The notes: generated by a model not told the origin, from the letters alone. A stretch of DNA of 21,633 bases from an uncultured Bdellovibrionales bacterium (GCA_937927435.1 CALBDW010000024.1:1-21633); one strand, 5' to 3'; shown: positions 8,086 to 16,082, numbered from the stretch's first letter. A program made the numbers and translations.

Positions 8086-8988
8086 TTAAGGAGCTTTAAC
8101 GACATCCCGGCAGGCGGCCGGAAGATACACCGTTTGCGCAGGACGCGGCGGAGGCGGGTTCTTGAGAGCATCGATCACTTCGTCAGAAAACCAATACGCG
8201 AAATGCTCGTCCTCGCATTCGATGTCATCGACCGGCTTTTGCGGAACACAGTCCTTTTGCCCCGCCGGACAAGCCAAACGGACGTGGAAATGCTCATCAT
8301 GGGCATACCATGGCCGCAACTTCTTCAAACGAATGTCACCAGGATAAGCGGCACACAGCATTTTCTTGATCGCCGCATTGACAAAGATCCGTTCGACTTC
8401 GGGTTGTTGCGCGAACCAAAGAAGAAGCCGCTCGTACTCCTTGTTCCATTTCTTCGGATCAACCGATTTGAAATCCGGCCCCAAAACACTCACGAGCGGA
8501 AGGGTTTCGCGAAGCTCGTCCGTCATCTGCGTACCGCTCGGAAGTGTTTGAAACCAAATATCGACGTCGAGCCCGGTTTGGTGGCTCGTGTGCCCGCTCG
8601 TCATCGGGCCTCCGCGCGGTTGGGACATGTCGCCCACGATCATCGGCGAAGCCCCCGGGGCCACGGTCGCCCCCGCACGCTTCAACAAACCGAGCAAAAT
8701 CGGATGGCCGTACATGCGGTTGCGGCTGACACGCACGATTTCCCATCCCGGACCACTGATCGACATTTTTTCCGCGCCGGCGATACAACCTGCGGAATAA
8801 CCACCGATGACTTTAACAGTCCCGCGACTCGGCGTTTTCACTTTTCCAAACGGATTGCTCGGATCCCGGTCTTTGACGGGAAAGCTTGCCTCCGGCGCCA
8901 GTTCGCCAGCCTCCTCCGGCTCCACCGCGAACGCGACCGAGCCTAAAAGAAGAACACCTGCAATTAGGCAAGCTTTCAATTTCGCCAT
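8086..8988 (-). CDS. mepA: penicillin-insensitive murein DD-endopeptidase
   Basis: Zinc metallopeptidase of family M74 that cuts D-Ala-meso-DAP cross-links in peptidoglycan in the periplasm. The 300-residue protein has a signal peptide (about 1-21, hydrophobic core CLIAGVLLLGSVAFA). Metal-site motifs are SGHTSHQTGLDVDIW (His136, Asp143) and HDEHFHVRLACP (His230, His233, His235), matching the zinc and catalytic residues of E. coli MepA. The start is ATG at 8988, one base inside the tex stop (TGATG), with GAGAGGAAG upstream inside tex. The gene is thus probably translated by coupling with tex in one mRNA. A GTG immediately upstream is possible but less likely. Family members remodel the wall; in predatory relatives such enzymes can act on prey wall, but nothing here shows that. 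Confidence 0.95.
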   Translation of the reverse strand: MAKLKACLIAGVLLLGSVAFAVEPEEAGELAPEASFPVKDRDPSNPFGKVKTPSRGTVKVIGGYSAGCIAGAEKMSISGPGWEIVRVSRNRMYGHPILLGLLKRAGATVAPGASPMIVGDMSQPRGGPMTSGHTSHQTGLDVDIWFQTLPSGTQMTDELRETLPLVSVLGPDFKSVDPKKWNKEYERLLLWFAQQPEVERIFVNAAIKKMLCAAYPGDIRLKKLRPWYAHDEHFHVRLACPAGQKDCVPQKPVDDIECEDEHFAYWFSDEVIDALKNPPPPRPAQTVYLPAACRDVVKAP

Positions 8989-11432
8989 CACTTCCTCTCG
9001 TTTTTCGTGTTGCTGTTTGCGCCCATCAATTGCTGACCCAGCAAAGCTGCAAACGGGTTGTTAAACGGCGTGGCTGGCTTCCTCGCCGGCCCTCCACGCT
9101 CTCCTCCCGCACGCTGCGGACGCCCGTGAGCGCGATCTTTCGCGTCGCCACCCGCAGGACGACGCTCCGAGCTGTTCCCACGCGCCTGCTTTTCGCCGCC
9201 CGCCCGCGGCTGTTGACGTTTGCCGTCTTCCGCCGCCGCTTCACGGGCCGCGCGAGTTTGTTTTTGCGGCTCCAAGATCATCGAGAGCGAAATCTGGTTC
9301 TTATCAAGATCGACGCCCAGCACTCTCACCATCACTTGATCGCCCGGGCTCACGACCTTGCGGGGATCGTCGACAAACTTATGAGAGAGTTCCGAGATGT
9401 GCACGAGACCGTCTTGGTGCACGCCGATGTCCACAAACGCGCCAAAGTTCGTCACGTTCGTGACGATACCGGGGCAAATCATGCCTTCTTTGAGGTCTTT
9501 CACTTCAAAAATATCGTCACGGAAAGAGAACACTTTGAACGGATCTCGCGGGTCGCGTCCCGGTTTTTCAAGCTCCTTCACGATATCCTCAAAGGTGTAA
9601 GCACCGATGATTTCGGCCCACTTCGTGCGCAGTTCGAGAATGCGTTTCGCACCCTCACCGATCAGGTGGCTGACCGACACGCCGAGTTCTTGAGCCATGT
9701 CACGAACAGCCGGGTAGCGTTCCGGATGGATTCCTGTCGAATCCAAAATCTGTTTGCCGTTCATGATGCGCAAGAAGCCCGCGCATTGCTCGAAAACCTT
9801 CGACGTAAAGCGCGGCACCTTCATCAACTCGCTACGGTCCGTAAAAAGACCGTTCGTTTTCCGGTATTCAACGATGTTTTTCGCCAACGCCGGACCAATG
9901 CCGGAGACATAGGAAAGCAGCGACGCGGACGCTGTGTTCAAGTCGACACCGACGCCGTTCACGCAAGACTCAACCACTTGTTCAAGCGACTTCTTGAGCA
10001 AGCTTTGCGAAACATCGTGTTGGTACTGTCCGACACCGATACTCTTCGGATCGATTTTGACCAGCTCGGCGAGCGGGTCCTGCAGACGGCGGGCAATCGA
10101 AATCGCGCCTCTCACCGTCACATCCAAATCCGGGAATTCTTCGCGGGCGACTTCGCTCGCCGAGTACACGCTCGCTCCCGCTTCGTTCACCAAAATAACC
10201 GGGATTTGCGCGCCGACCTCTTTCAAAACTTTGCGGATGAAAGCTTCCGCTTCGCGCCCGCCCGTACCGTTTCCGACGGCGATGCACTCAATCTTGATCT
10301 GTTTCAACACCTCACCGAAGAGCTGCTTCGCGCGCTCTTCGGCGCCCTCGCCCAGGATATGCAATACGGTGTGCGAAATGTAGTTGCCTTGCTTATCGAC
10401 CAGCGCGAGTTTGCAACCCGTCCGCAACCCGGGGTCGACACCCAAGACACACTTCGGACCGAACGGGCTCGCCAAAAGCACCTTACGCACATTCTCGGCA
10501 AAGACGGCAATCGCGTGCTCGTCCGCCTTTTCTTTCAACGCGCGGTGCACTTCGTTCGAAATCGAAGGATAGACATGAACCGTAAGCGCGATCTTCGCGC
10601 AGTTCTTCAAGAAAGGAGCAGCATGCGAGTTGAGCTCGGTGCACGCGAACTCTTCGAACTTCTTGAGTAGGAATTCATCGTCACCTTGGATCGAAACCGT
10701 GAGCTCTTCTTCATTCCAGCCCCGGCGCATAGCCAAATAGCGGTGCGAAGCCTTGGGCTCCATGAGACTTTTCACAGGCTCGGAGAAGTCCGCGTACATC
10801 TCGTATTTCGAATGAGCCTTGAAGTTTTTCGTCTTCTTGGAGACCACGCGACCATGTTCAAAGAAGTTCTTGCGCACGATATCGCGCAATTCCGGATTGT
10901 TGAAAATGCGTTCGACAATAATATCCTGCGCCCCTTTAAGCGCATGCTCGTAGGTGACGAAACCCGCAGCTGGCGCCAAGAAGTCTTTCGCCTTCACCTC
11001 GAGTGTCGTCTCGTCCTTTAACTCGCCATGCCCCAGCTTCCAGATCCAGTCCGCAAGAGGTTCGAGACCGGCTTCGCGAGCGATCGTTGCCTTCGTCTTT
11101 TTCTTTTTCTTGTAAGGACGATAAATCTCTTCGAGTTCTCCGAGATCCATCGACTTCAAGATGCGCACCTTCAGATCTTCGGTGAGGTTACCCTGGGATT
11201 CGATCTCCTTGAGAATGAACTCACGGCGCTTGTTCAGTTCGGTCCATGTCTCATGAAGGTCCAAAACGCGACGAATCTGAACCTCGTCCAAGCCGCCGGT
11301 CTTTTCTTTCCGGTACCGAGCCATGAACGGGACTGTTGCGCCGTCGGCGGCCATTTCCAAAACGGCTTGCGCCGAGCGGAACGGAATCTCAGGGCAAAAC
11401 GAAGCAAAATACGTCTGGAAATTCGTTTCCAT
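8988..11432 (-). CDS. tex: Tex-family RNA-binding transcription accessory protein
   Basis: Cytoplasmic nucleic-acid-binding protein of the Tex/Spt6 family, linked to transcription elongation and RNA handling. Domains in order: N-terminal helical Tex domain (about 1-200), a YqgF/RNase H-like fold (about 328-450, CVLGVDPGLRTGCKLA), helix-hairpin-helix modules (about 500-560, LLSYVSGIGPALAKNIVEYR), and an S1 domain (about 648-720, GIVTNVTNFGAFVDIGVHQ). Residues 721-814 are an unusual Arg/Gly/Gln-rich disordered tail ending near NPFAALLGQQL. The core is the usual family length, so the tail is an addition. The start is ATG at 11432 with GAGAGG just upstream. infA lies 139 bases upstream on the same strand, and mepA overlaps the stop by one base. 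Confidence 0.96.
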   Translation of the reverse strand: METNFQTYFASFCPEIPFRSAQAVLEMAADGATVPFMARYRKEKTGGLDEVQIRRVLDLHETWTELNKRREFILKEIESQGNLTEDLKVRILKSMDLGELEEIYRPYKKKKKTKATIAREAGLEPLADWIWKLGHGELKDETTLEVKAKDFLAPAAGFVTYEHALKGAQDIIVERIFNNPELRDIVRKNFFEHGRVVSKKTKNFKAHSKYEMYADFSEPVKSLMEPKASHRYLAMRRGWNEEELTVSIQGDDEFLLKKFEEFACTELNSHAAPFLKNCAKIALTVHVYPSISNEVHRALKEKADEHAIAVFAENVRKVLLASPFGPKCVLGVDPGLRTGCKLALVDKQGNYISHTVLHILGEGAEERAKQLFGEVLKQIKIECIAVGNGTGGREAEAFIRKVLKEVGAQIPVILVNEAGASVYSASEVAREEFPDLDVTVRGAISIARRLQDPLAELVKIDPKSIGVGQYQHDVSQSLLKKSLEQVVESCVNGVGVDLNTASASLLSYVSGIGPALAKNIVEYRKTNGLFTDRSELMKVPRFTSKVFEQCAGFLRIMNGKQILDSTGIHPERYPAVRDMAQELGVSVSHLIGEGAKRILELRTKWAEIIGAYTFEDIVKELEKPGRDPRDPFKVFSFRDDIFEVKDLKEGMICPGIVTNVTNFGAFVDIGVHQDGLVHISELSHKFVDDPRKVVSPGDQVMVRVLGVDLDKNQISLSMILEPQKQTRAAREAAAEDGKRQQPRAGGEKQARGNSSERRPAGGDAKDRAHGRPQRAGGERGGPARKPATPFNNPFAALLGQQLMGANSNTKNERK

Positions 11433-11571
11433 AGCCTCTCACAGATTGGGGTTACCAAAAGGAGCAGCCGCAACACTGCCCCCAAGAATCGTCACAATTT
11501 GAAGTGATGAAGCGACTGAGCGGGATAAGGCCGCTATGGTTCCCAAGCCCACCTTCCCGTCTCGAGCAAAG

Positions 11572-11790
11572 TTACTTGTGGCGATAAAGGATGAGACCGT
11601 TTGTGGGGTCATAGGGAGAAACACCGACCGTCACCCGGTCGCCGACTACCACGCGGATATTAAAACGACGCATTTTCCCGCACAAACGGGCCACGATCTC
11701 GACATCGTTGTCGAGTTTGACTTTATAAAGCCCGCCTGCACCGGCATCGACAATTTTTCCTTCTAGCTGCGCCAGATCATCTTTCGCCAT
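11572..11790 (-). CDS. infA: translation initiation factor IF-1
   Basis: 72-residue OB-fold (S1-like) protein that binds the A site of the 30S subunit and helps IF-2 and IF-3 form the initiation complex. The length is exactly the family norm. The sequence fits throughout (GKIVDAGAGGLYKVKLDNDVEIVARLCGKMR in outline, then GDRVTVGVSPYD and a C-terminal LYRHK). The usual GTV near the N-terminus is changed and the ending differs slightly from E. coli. The start is ATG at 11790; the upstream sequence has no clear Shine-Dalgarno motif. It lies between the histone-like gene and tex on the same strand, with gaps of 81 and 139 bases. Confidence 0.96.
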   Translation of the reverse strand: MAKDDLAQLEGKIVDAGAGGLYKVKLDNDVEIVARLCGKMRRFNIRVVVGDRVTVGVSPYDPTNGLILYRHK

Positions 11791-11871
11791 AGGCTTAAAG
11801 GGATAAATGAGATTCGCCCCAACGTCTATGAAAATCTCTCGATCTCTCCGAGCATAGCCCGCCTGGGTCTG

Positions 11872-12672
11872 TTAACTTCTCTTATAATTTGAGATCAAAA
11901 TCTTAATACCGTCCTTAAAAAGGACCTCCAACCGGTCATTTTGGTTATTTAGGACATACCCCCAGCCCAAGACCTTGTGCATGAGAGGCGTCCGGGGCTC
12001 ATAAGTATCCGACATATTGTAAGGGACCGGCTTGATGCCCTTGGCTTTCTCATAAAGAGCCCGCCATTGCTCCTCGAGATTACCCGACCGGTCGATTCTT
12101 ACCTCGTCCCGGCGACGCGTCCGTTTCTCAACAGTCAGCCGGACCGGCGGCTTTTCGTCTTCTTCCGGTTGGGGTTCGGGTTCAGGCTCGGCTTCGGCTT
12201 CCTCTTCTTCGTCGGCGTCGGATTCCAAAGCTCCCTCGAGTTCTACCTCGTCTTCGACGCTCTCTGCAAAAGCCTCTTCTTCGAACTCCTCGAATCCGCC
12301 GTCCTCTTCGTCCAAAAGAGCGGGCTTCGGTGCCGTCGGTTTAGGAGCAGGCCGAGCAGCCGACTTCTTCTTTTTCGTCTCCTCTTTTTTAGGGGCTGCG
12401 GCAACCTGTTTGACAGCAGTCGCCTTCCCTTTTCCAGCCTTAGACGGCGTTTTTGCAGGTGCTACGGCTTTTTTGGCTCTCTCGGTAACTTTGCTCGTTT
12501 TCTTTGCAGCTGTTTTCGTAGCCTTCTTTGCCGAAGACGAAGCGGTCGCCTTCTTAGCGGATTTTTCGGCGCTCGCCTTCGTCTTTTTTTTAGTTTCGGT
12601 TTTTTTAGCCTTACTGCCTGCCTTTTGTGCCGTTTTTGACGACTTCGGAGCCGACTTCGCTTTCTTAGCCAT
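11872..12672 (-). CDS. histone-H1-like Lys/Ala-rich protein with acidic middle and small C-terminal domain
   Basis: 266-residue protein in three parts. Residues 1-118 are Lys/Ala/Ser/Thr/Pro-rich with many KKAT/AKK steps, like the C-terminal tail of histone H1 and the bacterial AlgP/Hc2 class. Residues 120-175 are strongly acidic (runs of Glu and Asp, then alternating EPEPEP). Residues 176-266 are an ordered domain containing RTRRRDEVRIDRSGN, EEQWRALYEKAKG and a C-terminal beta-rich block, HKVLGWGYVLNNQNDRLEVL. The last block resembles SH3-like/DUF3553-type folds, by pattern only. The basic part probably binds DNA or RNA, and the acidic part may screen it or bind basic partners. The start is ATG at 12672 with GGAGAGGGG adjacent. 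It diverges from lpxD and precedes infA on the same strand. Function is inferred from composition. Confidence 0.8.
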   Translation of the reverse strand: MAKKAKSAPKSSKTAQKAGSKAKKTETKKKTKASAEKSAKKATASSSAKKATKTAAKKTSKVTERAKKAVAPAKTPSKAGKGKATAVKQVAAAPKKEETKKKKSAARPAPKPTAPKPALLDEEDGGFEEFEEEAFAESVEDEVELEGALESDADEEEEAEAEPEPEPQPEEDEKPPVRLTVEKRTRRRDEVRIDRSGNLEEQWRALYEKAKGIKPVPYNMSDTYEPRTPLMHKVLGWGYVLNNQNDRLEVLFKDGIKILISNYKRS

Positions 12673-12848
12673 CCCCTCTCCGTTAGCCTAAAGATTTTTT
12701 TGTGGTTCCCACGGTAAGACACTCAGGAATAGAAAACAAGCCATAAGTCCATACCGTAGGAAGTAAGTGCACTGCATAAACTATTGTTGGGCATTGGACC
12801 CATTGTTAGCGTCAACGCCCATCCATTCGACAAGGAGCGAGAGACCCC

Positions 12849-13943
12849 GTGGTTATATCACAAAATCCGATCACAGCGGCCGATCTCATTAGACGTTTCC
12901 CCAATTTCTTTACCGAAATAATCGGCGACGAAACCTGCACGGTCACCGGCGTTTCAGCTCCCGAAGCGGCGCGGCCGGGGACCATGGTTTTCCTAGGAAC
13001 CCTTAAAGCTCTCGCGCAAGGTCTCAAATCAGACGCCTCGCTTTTGGTCGTCAATAAAAAAGATCGAGAACAGGCCGAGACCCATCGCGGCGAAAAAACT
13101 ATCCTGGTTTGCCTTCAGGTCGAACTGGCGATGGCGACGGTCATTAACGAATATTTCCTCCGGACCCCCTATACGAATCGGGCCCTTCATGGCGTCCACC
13201 CCACCGCGCTCATTGGCGAAGGCGTCGAACTTGCGCCCGGGGTTCGAATTGGCCCCTACGCCGTCATTGGCGCTGGCACGCGCATCGGGAAAGACGTCTT
13301 TATCGGAGCCAACACCGTGATTGAGGACGACTGTTCGATCGACGAGGGCACCGTCATTCACCCGCTTGTCTATATCGGGCACTCGACCGTTATCGGAAAA
13401 CGTTGCGAAATCCACCCTCACTCTACCATCGGCAAGGAAGGCTTCGGCTACGCCCACGACGAGAAATTCAACCATTACCGGATCCCTCACCAAGGCCGCG
13501 TCGTCCTTGAGGATGACGTCCACCTTGGAGCCGGGGTCACAATCGACCGCTCCACGTTCAAGGAAACCCGGATCCGTGCGGGCGCCAAGTTCGATAACCA
13601 GATCCACATCGCTCACAACTGTGAAGTGGGCCATAACACCCTTCTCACTGCTGGCTTCCTCATGGCGGGTTCGAGCCGGATCGGAGCGAACTTCGTCGCG
13701 GGCGGAGGATCCGTTGTAACGGGCCACATCGAAATCTGCGACAACGTTCAAATCTCCGCTCTTTCCGCCGTCGGAAAAAGCATCACGAAACCAGGGCAGT
13801 ACGGAGGTCACCCGCTCTTACCGCTCCAACAGCACATCAAGATGAAAGCGGCGATGACCCATCTGAGCGAGATGAGAAAGTCGCTAAGCTTAGTCCTAAA
13901 GAAACTGGGAATCGGGGAAAACAATCAAAACGAATCAGAGTGA
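12849..13943 (+). CDS. lpxD: UDP-3-O-acylglucosamine N-acyltransferase
   Basis: Third step of lipid A synthesis: transfers a 3-hydroxyacyl chain from ACP to the 2-amino group of UDP-3-O-acylglucosamine. The 364-residue protein has the N-terminal uridine-binding domain (about 1-105), a left-handed parallel beta-helix of hexapeptide repeats (about 110-320, for example IGEGVELAPGVRIGPYAVIG), and a C-terminal helix. The catalytic His is 256 in DNQIHIAHN, equal to His239 of E. coli LpxD. Start is GTG at 12849 with AAGGAG 11 bases upstream. The gene is not in the usual bamA-skp-lpxD-fabZ-lpxA cluster: it diverges from the histone-like gene and converges on cdd, with only four bases between the stop codons. 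It could therefore be a second or relocated lpxD copy. Confidence 0.96.
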   Translation: MVISQNPITAADLIRRFPNFFTEIIGDETCTVTGVSAPEAARPGTMVFLGTLKALAQGLKSDASLLVVNKKDREQAETHRGEKTILVCLQVELAMATVINEYFLRTPYTNRALHGVHPTALIGEGVELAPGVRIGPYAVIGAGTRIGKDVFIGANTVIEDDCSIDEGTVIHPLVYIGHSTVIGKRCEIHPHSTIGKEGFGYAHDEKFNHYRIPHQGRVVLEDDVHLGAGVTIDRSTFKETRIRAGAKFDNQIHIAHNCEVGHNTLLTAGFLMAGSSRIGANFVAGGGSVVTGHIEICDNVQISALSAVGKSITKPGQYGGHPLLPLQQHIKMKAAMTHLSEMRKSLSLVLKKLGIGENNQNESE

Positions 13944-13947
13944 GGCC

Positions 13948-14379
13948 TCATTGCGAGGCTTCATTCAGCTGCCGGGGACCGAAAGGGTGCGGCAAGAGCT
14001 CTTGGAAGCGGTGATTGCTGAGGATTTCCTTCGTGTTCGCGATCCATACTCGCGTCTCTGGCAAACAGAACTCCGCCATCACCTGCAGACAGAGCGCGCA
14101 AGGAAACGCCGGACGATCCGAATCCGTCACGACGACGACGTCTGAAAACTCCTTCTCCCCTTGGGAGAGCGCCTTCCAAATCGCGACCCGCTCGGCGCAG
14201 ACTGTGGCCCCATAGCTGGCGTTTTCGACATTGCAACCGGAAATAATGCCCCCCTTAGGCGTCACAACAGCCGCTCCCACTTGAAACTTCGAATAAGGAG
14301 CATGAGCCCGGAACCGCGCCGAGACGGCCTCTTTATGCGCCCGGAGAACATTTTTGGGTACCTGTTGTTGCAGCGTCAT
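13948..14379 (-). CDS. cdd: cytidine deaminase
   Basis: Zinc enzyme that converts cytidine and deoxycytidine to uridine and deoxyuridine for pyrimidine salvage. The 143-residue length fits the short homotetrameric class. The proton-shuttle and zinc motif is TVCAERVAIW (Cys61, Glu63), and the second zinc motif is PCALC (Cys94, Cys97). Substrate residues NVENASYG stand just before. I chose the ATG at 14379. The frame is open further upstream to a TTG at 14457, but that extension has no family counterpart and would run to within 17 bases of the divergent membrane-protein gene. The stop codon and that of lpxD lie in the 10-base palindrome TGAGGCCTCA. Confidence 0.95.
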   Translation of the reverse strand: MTLQQQVPKNVLRAHKEAVSARFRAHAPYSKFQVGAAVVTPKGGIISGCNVENASYGATVCAERVAIWKALSQGEKEFSDVVVVTDSDRPAFPCALCLQVMAEFCLPETRVWIANTKEILSNHRFQELLPHPFGPRQLNEASQ

Positions 14380-14474
14380 AACCCCGATTATTGACAAGTA
14401 ATTTCCAAAAGTCACGCTTGCTCTCCACAGCAAGAGATGCGAAACAGGGGCTAACATTTACGCCGGGAGGAATT

Positions 14475-14840
14475 ATGTCGTACGAACTTTACAAAGTTCT
14501 CCACCTTGTCGCCGTCTTCGGCTTGCTCCTCGCCCTCGGCGGGCTCACGCTGCACATTATGAATGGCGGCTCCCGTACGTATCCTTACCGGCGGTTCGTT
14601 ATGATCGTTCACGGAGTCGGTCTCTTCGTCGCCTTCGTAGCCGGCTTCGGGCTCTTAGCCCGCCTAGGATTCACTTCGAACATTCCCGGTTGGGCATTGG
14701 CGAAACTCGTTATCTGGTTATTGCTGGGTATCGCGCCGGCCGTAATCTACCGGAAAGCTCAAGCCGCCATGCTTCTGTGGTTCGTCGTTTTGATTCTCGC
14801 CGGCGCGGCGGCTTGGCTTGCGGTCGTCAAACCGTTTTAA
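14475..14840 (+). CDS. small four-helix integral membrane protein, unknown function
   Basis: 121-residue protein with four predicted membrane helices at about 4-28, 40-64, 75-95 and 95-118. TM1 has LYKVLHLVAVFGLLLALGG and TM2 begins with MIVHGVGLFVAF, so each of the first two helices carries a His near its start. A small SirB2-like or haem-associated membrane protein is conceivable, but I do not recognise the family. The start is ATG at 14475 with a strong GGGAGGAATT directly upstream; an earlier in-frame ATG at 14391 lacks this and would put a soluble leader before TM1. The stop codon overlaps that of the convergent methyltransferase gene in the sequence TTAA. Confidence 0.8.
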   Translation: MSYELYKVLHLVAVFGLLLALGGLTLHIMNGGSRTYPYRRFVMIVHGVGLFVAFVAGFGLLARLGFTSNIPGWALAKLVIWLLLGIAPAVIYRKAQAAMLLWFVVLILAGAAAWLAVVKPF

Positions 14841-15964
14841 AACATTTTATACTTCAACAAGCGGCATTCGATCGGACCGTTGTGAACCGGGAACTTCCGT
14901 TCGGCCTTGAGTTTCATCGCCGCCGAAAGTTCCGGGTTTCCTGAGAGGACGTAGCAATCCCACCCCTTGAAGCCGGTCTTCATCGTGTGAGCAAGGTTCC
15001 GATAAGTTTCGACTAATTCGTTCACTTCGCCCATGCGCTCACCATACGGCGGATCGACGACCAGAATTCCGTTTTCAACCGGCGCTTTGAGCGTTTCCAT
15101 CGGATGACGCACGAATTCGATGTACTCGGCCACCCCTGCCGCTTCGGCGTTTTTCTTAGCGGCCGCCAGAGCCTTCCGGTCGACGTCAAAGCCATAAAAC
15201 TTAAACGGCAGACCGTCCTTCTCCTCGCTCAGCGCCGCCTTCGCCTCTTTCTCAAAGGCTTCTTTATTGTAGGACTTAAGCTTCTGGAACCCGAAGCTCT
15301 TGCGGAGAGATCCGGGCGCGATTTTCAAAGCCATCAGCGCCGCCTCGATCAGAATCGTACCCGAGCCGCACATCGGGTCCACGACAGAAACATCGCCATT
15401 CCAACCGGCCAATTTTAAAACTCCTGCCGCGACGTGCTCCTTGAGATGCGCATCCGTATGCCCGACCCGATAACCGCGCTTAAAAAGCGCCTCCCCGCTC
15501 GTATCAACGCTCAATGAAAACTGGTTTTTGACGGCACGGACGACGATACGCAAATCCGGATTCTCGGTATCGACGTCGGGACGCACATCGAATTTCTCAC
15601 GGAACTGGTCAACGATCGCGTCTTTGATTTTCATGGCGACAAAGCGCTGATCGCGAAAAGCGCCCGATGCCCGCACGCTCGCTTCCACCGCGATTTTCCC
15701 GGTGGGATCGATGTACTTCGTGAAATCGTGCTTACGGACGTTGTGATAGAGGTCTGCGGGTTTATAGGCCGGAAAATCGAGAATCGGAAGAACGATCCGG
15801 GTCGCAATTCGGGAACGTAAGTTCGCCCGATAGCAGGCGGCCCAGTTACCGTCGAAGTAGACTCCCCCAGGCCCTTTTTTCACGCACTCCAGACCGAGGT
15901 CTCTCAACTCTTCCTCGAGCGCGTCCACAAGTCCTCTCGATGTCATTGCCAGGAAACGAGCCAT
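14837..15964 (-). CDS. rlmL: THUMP-domain rRNA N2-guanine methyltransferase, RlmL-type
   Basis: SAM-dependent methyltransferase of the RlmL/YpsC class. RlmL makes m2G2445 in 23S rRNA; whether this copy has the same target is inferred. The 375-residue protein has an N-terminal ferredoxin-like and THUMP region (about 1-160) and a Rossmann methyltransferase domain with DPMCGSGTILIEAAL (SAM motif I, about 196-210) and VVDPPYGERMG (catalytic DPPY, about 303-313). E. coli RlmL carries a fused RlmK half that is absent here, so this is the short form. The ATG at 15964 is chosen over a TTG at 15976 because GAGG ends six bases before it. That ribosome-binding site can be covered by an 8-bp hairpin (see 15967-15994). 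Confidence 0.9.
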   Translation of the reverse strand: MARFLAMTSRGLVDALEEELRDLGLECVKKGPGGVYFDGNWAACYRANLRSRIATRIVLPILDFPAYKPADLYHNVRKHDFTKYIDPTGKIAVEASVRASGAFRDQRFVAMKIKDAIVDQFREKFDVRPDVDTENPDLRIVVRAVKNQFSLSVDTSGEALFKRGYRVGHTDAHLKEHVAAGVLKLAGWNGDVSVVDPMCGSGTILIEAALMALKIAPGSLRKSFGFQKLKSYNKEAFEKEAKAALSEEKDGLPFKFYGFDVDRKALAAAKKNAEAAGVAEYIEFVRHPMETLKAPVENGILVVDPPYGERMGEVNELVETYRNLAHTMKTGFKGWDCYVLSGNPELSAAMKLKAERKFPVHNGPIECRLLKYKMF

Positions 15965-15966
15965 CC

Positions 15967-15994
15967 TCCGCCTCAACTTTCTTCGCGAGGCGGA
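15967..15994 (-). promoter_or_regulatory. hairpin covering the ribosome-binding site of the RlmL-type gene
   Basis: In the leftward transcript TCCGCCTC and GAGGCGGA form a perfect 8-bp stem around a 12-base loop (GCGAAGAAAGTT). The 3' arm contains the GAGG Shine-Dalgarno sequence and ends two bases before the ATG. If formed, it would hide the ribosome-binding site. No ligand-binding domain is evident. Confidence 0.5.
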
Positions 15995-16082
15995 AGGATT
16001 ACCACATTCGGCCCGGGATTCAACCCCAGCTCGGCCACCAGGAGTTTTCTACCCGGCCCTGCGGACTGGAAAAGGTCTCCGG

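Noticed and set aside
8886..10670. 594-codon rightward open frame
   Set aside because: It lies antisense to tex and mepA, whose protein motifs are clear. Its translation is Arg/His/Phe-rich, as expected from the reverse of a GC-rich gene.
12711..12757. ACGGTA/TACCGT inverted repeat in the region between the histone-like gene and lpxD
   Set aside because: Only 6 bp with a spacer of about 35 bases; no convincing promoter boxes align with it.
13029..13811. 260-codon leftward open frame opposite lpxD
   Set aside because: Asp/Val-rich shadow of the hexapeptide-repeat gene; lpxD has the catalytic His and family length.
14380..14457. N-terminal extension of cytidine deaminase from a TTG
   Set aside because: The extension matches nothing in the family, and the ATG at 14379 gives the normal length.
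16005..16060. Possible tRNA fragment from a GGGATTCAACCCC-like segment
   Set aside because: No acceptor stem, anticodon arm or D-arm could be matched around it.
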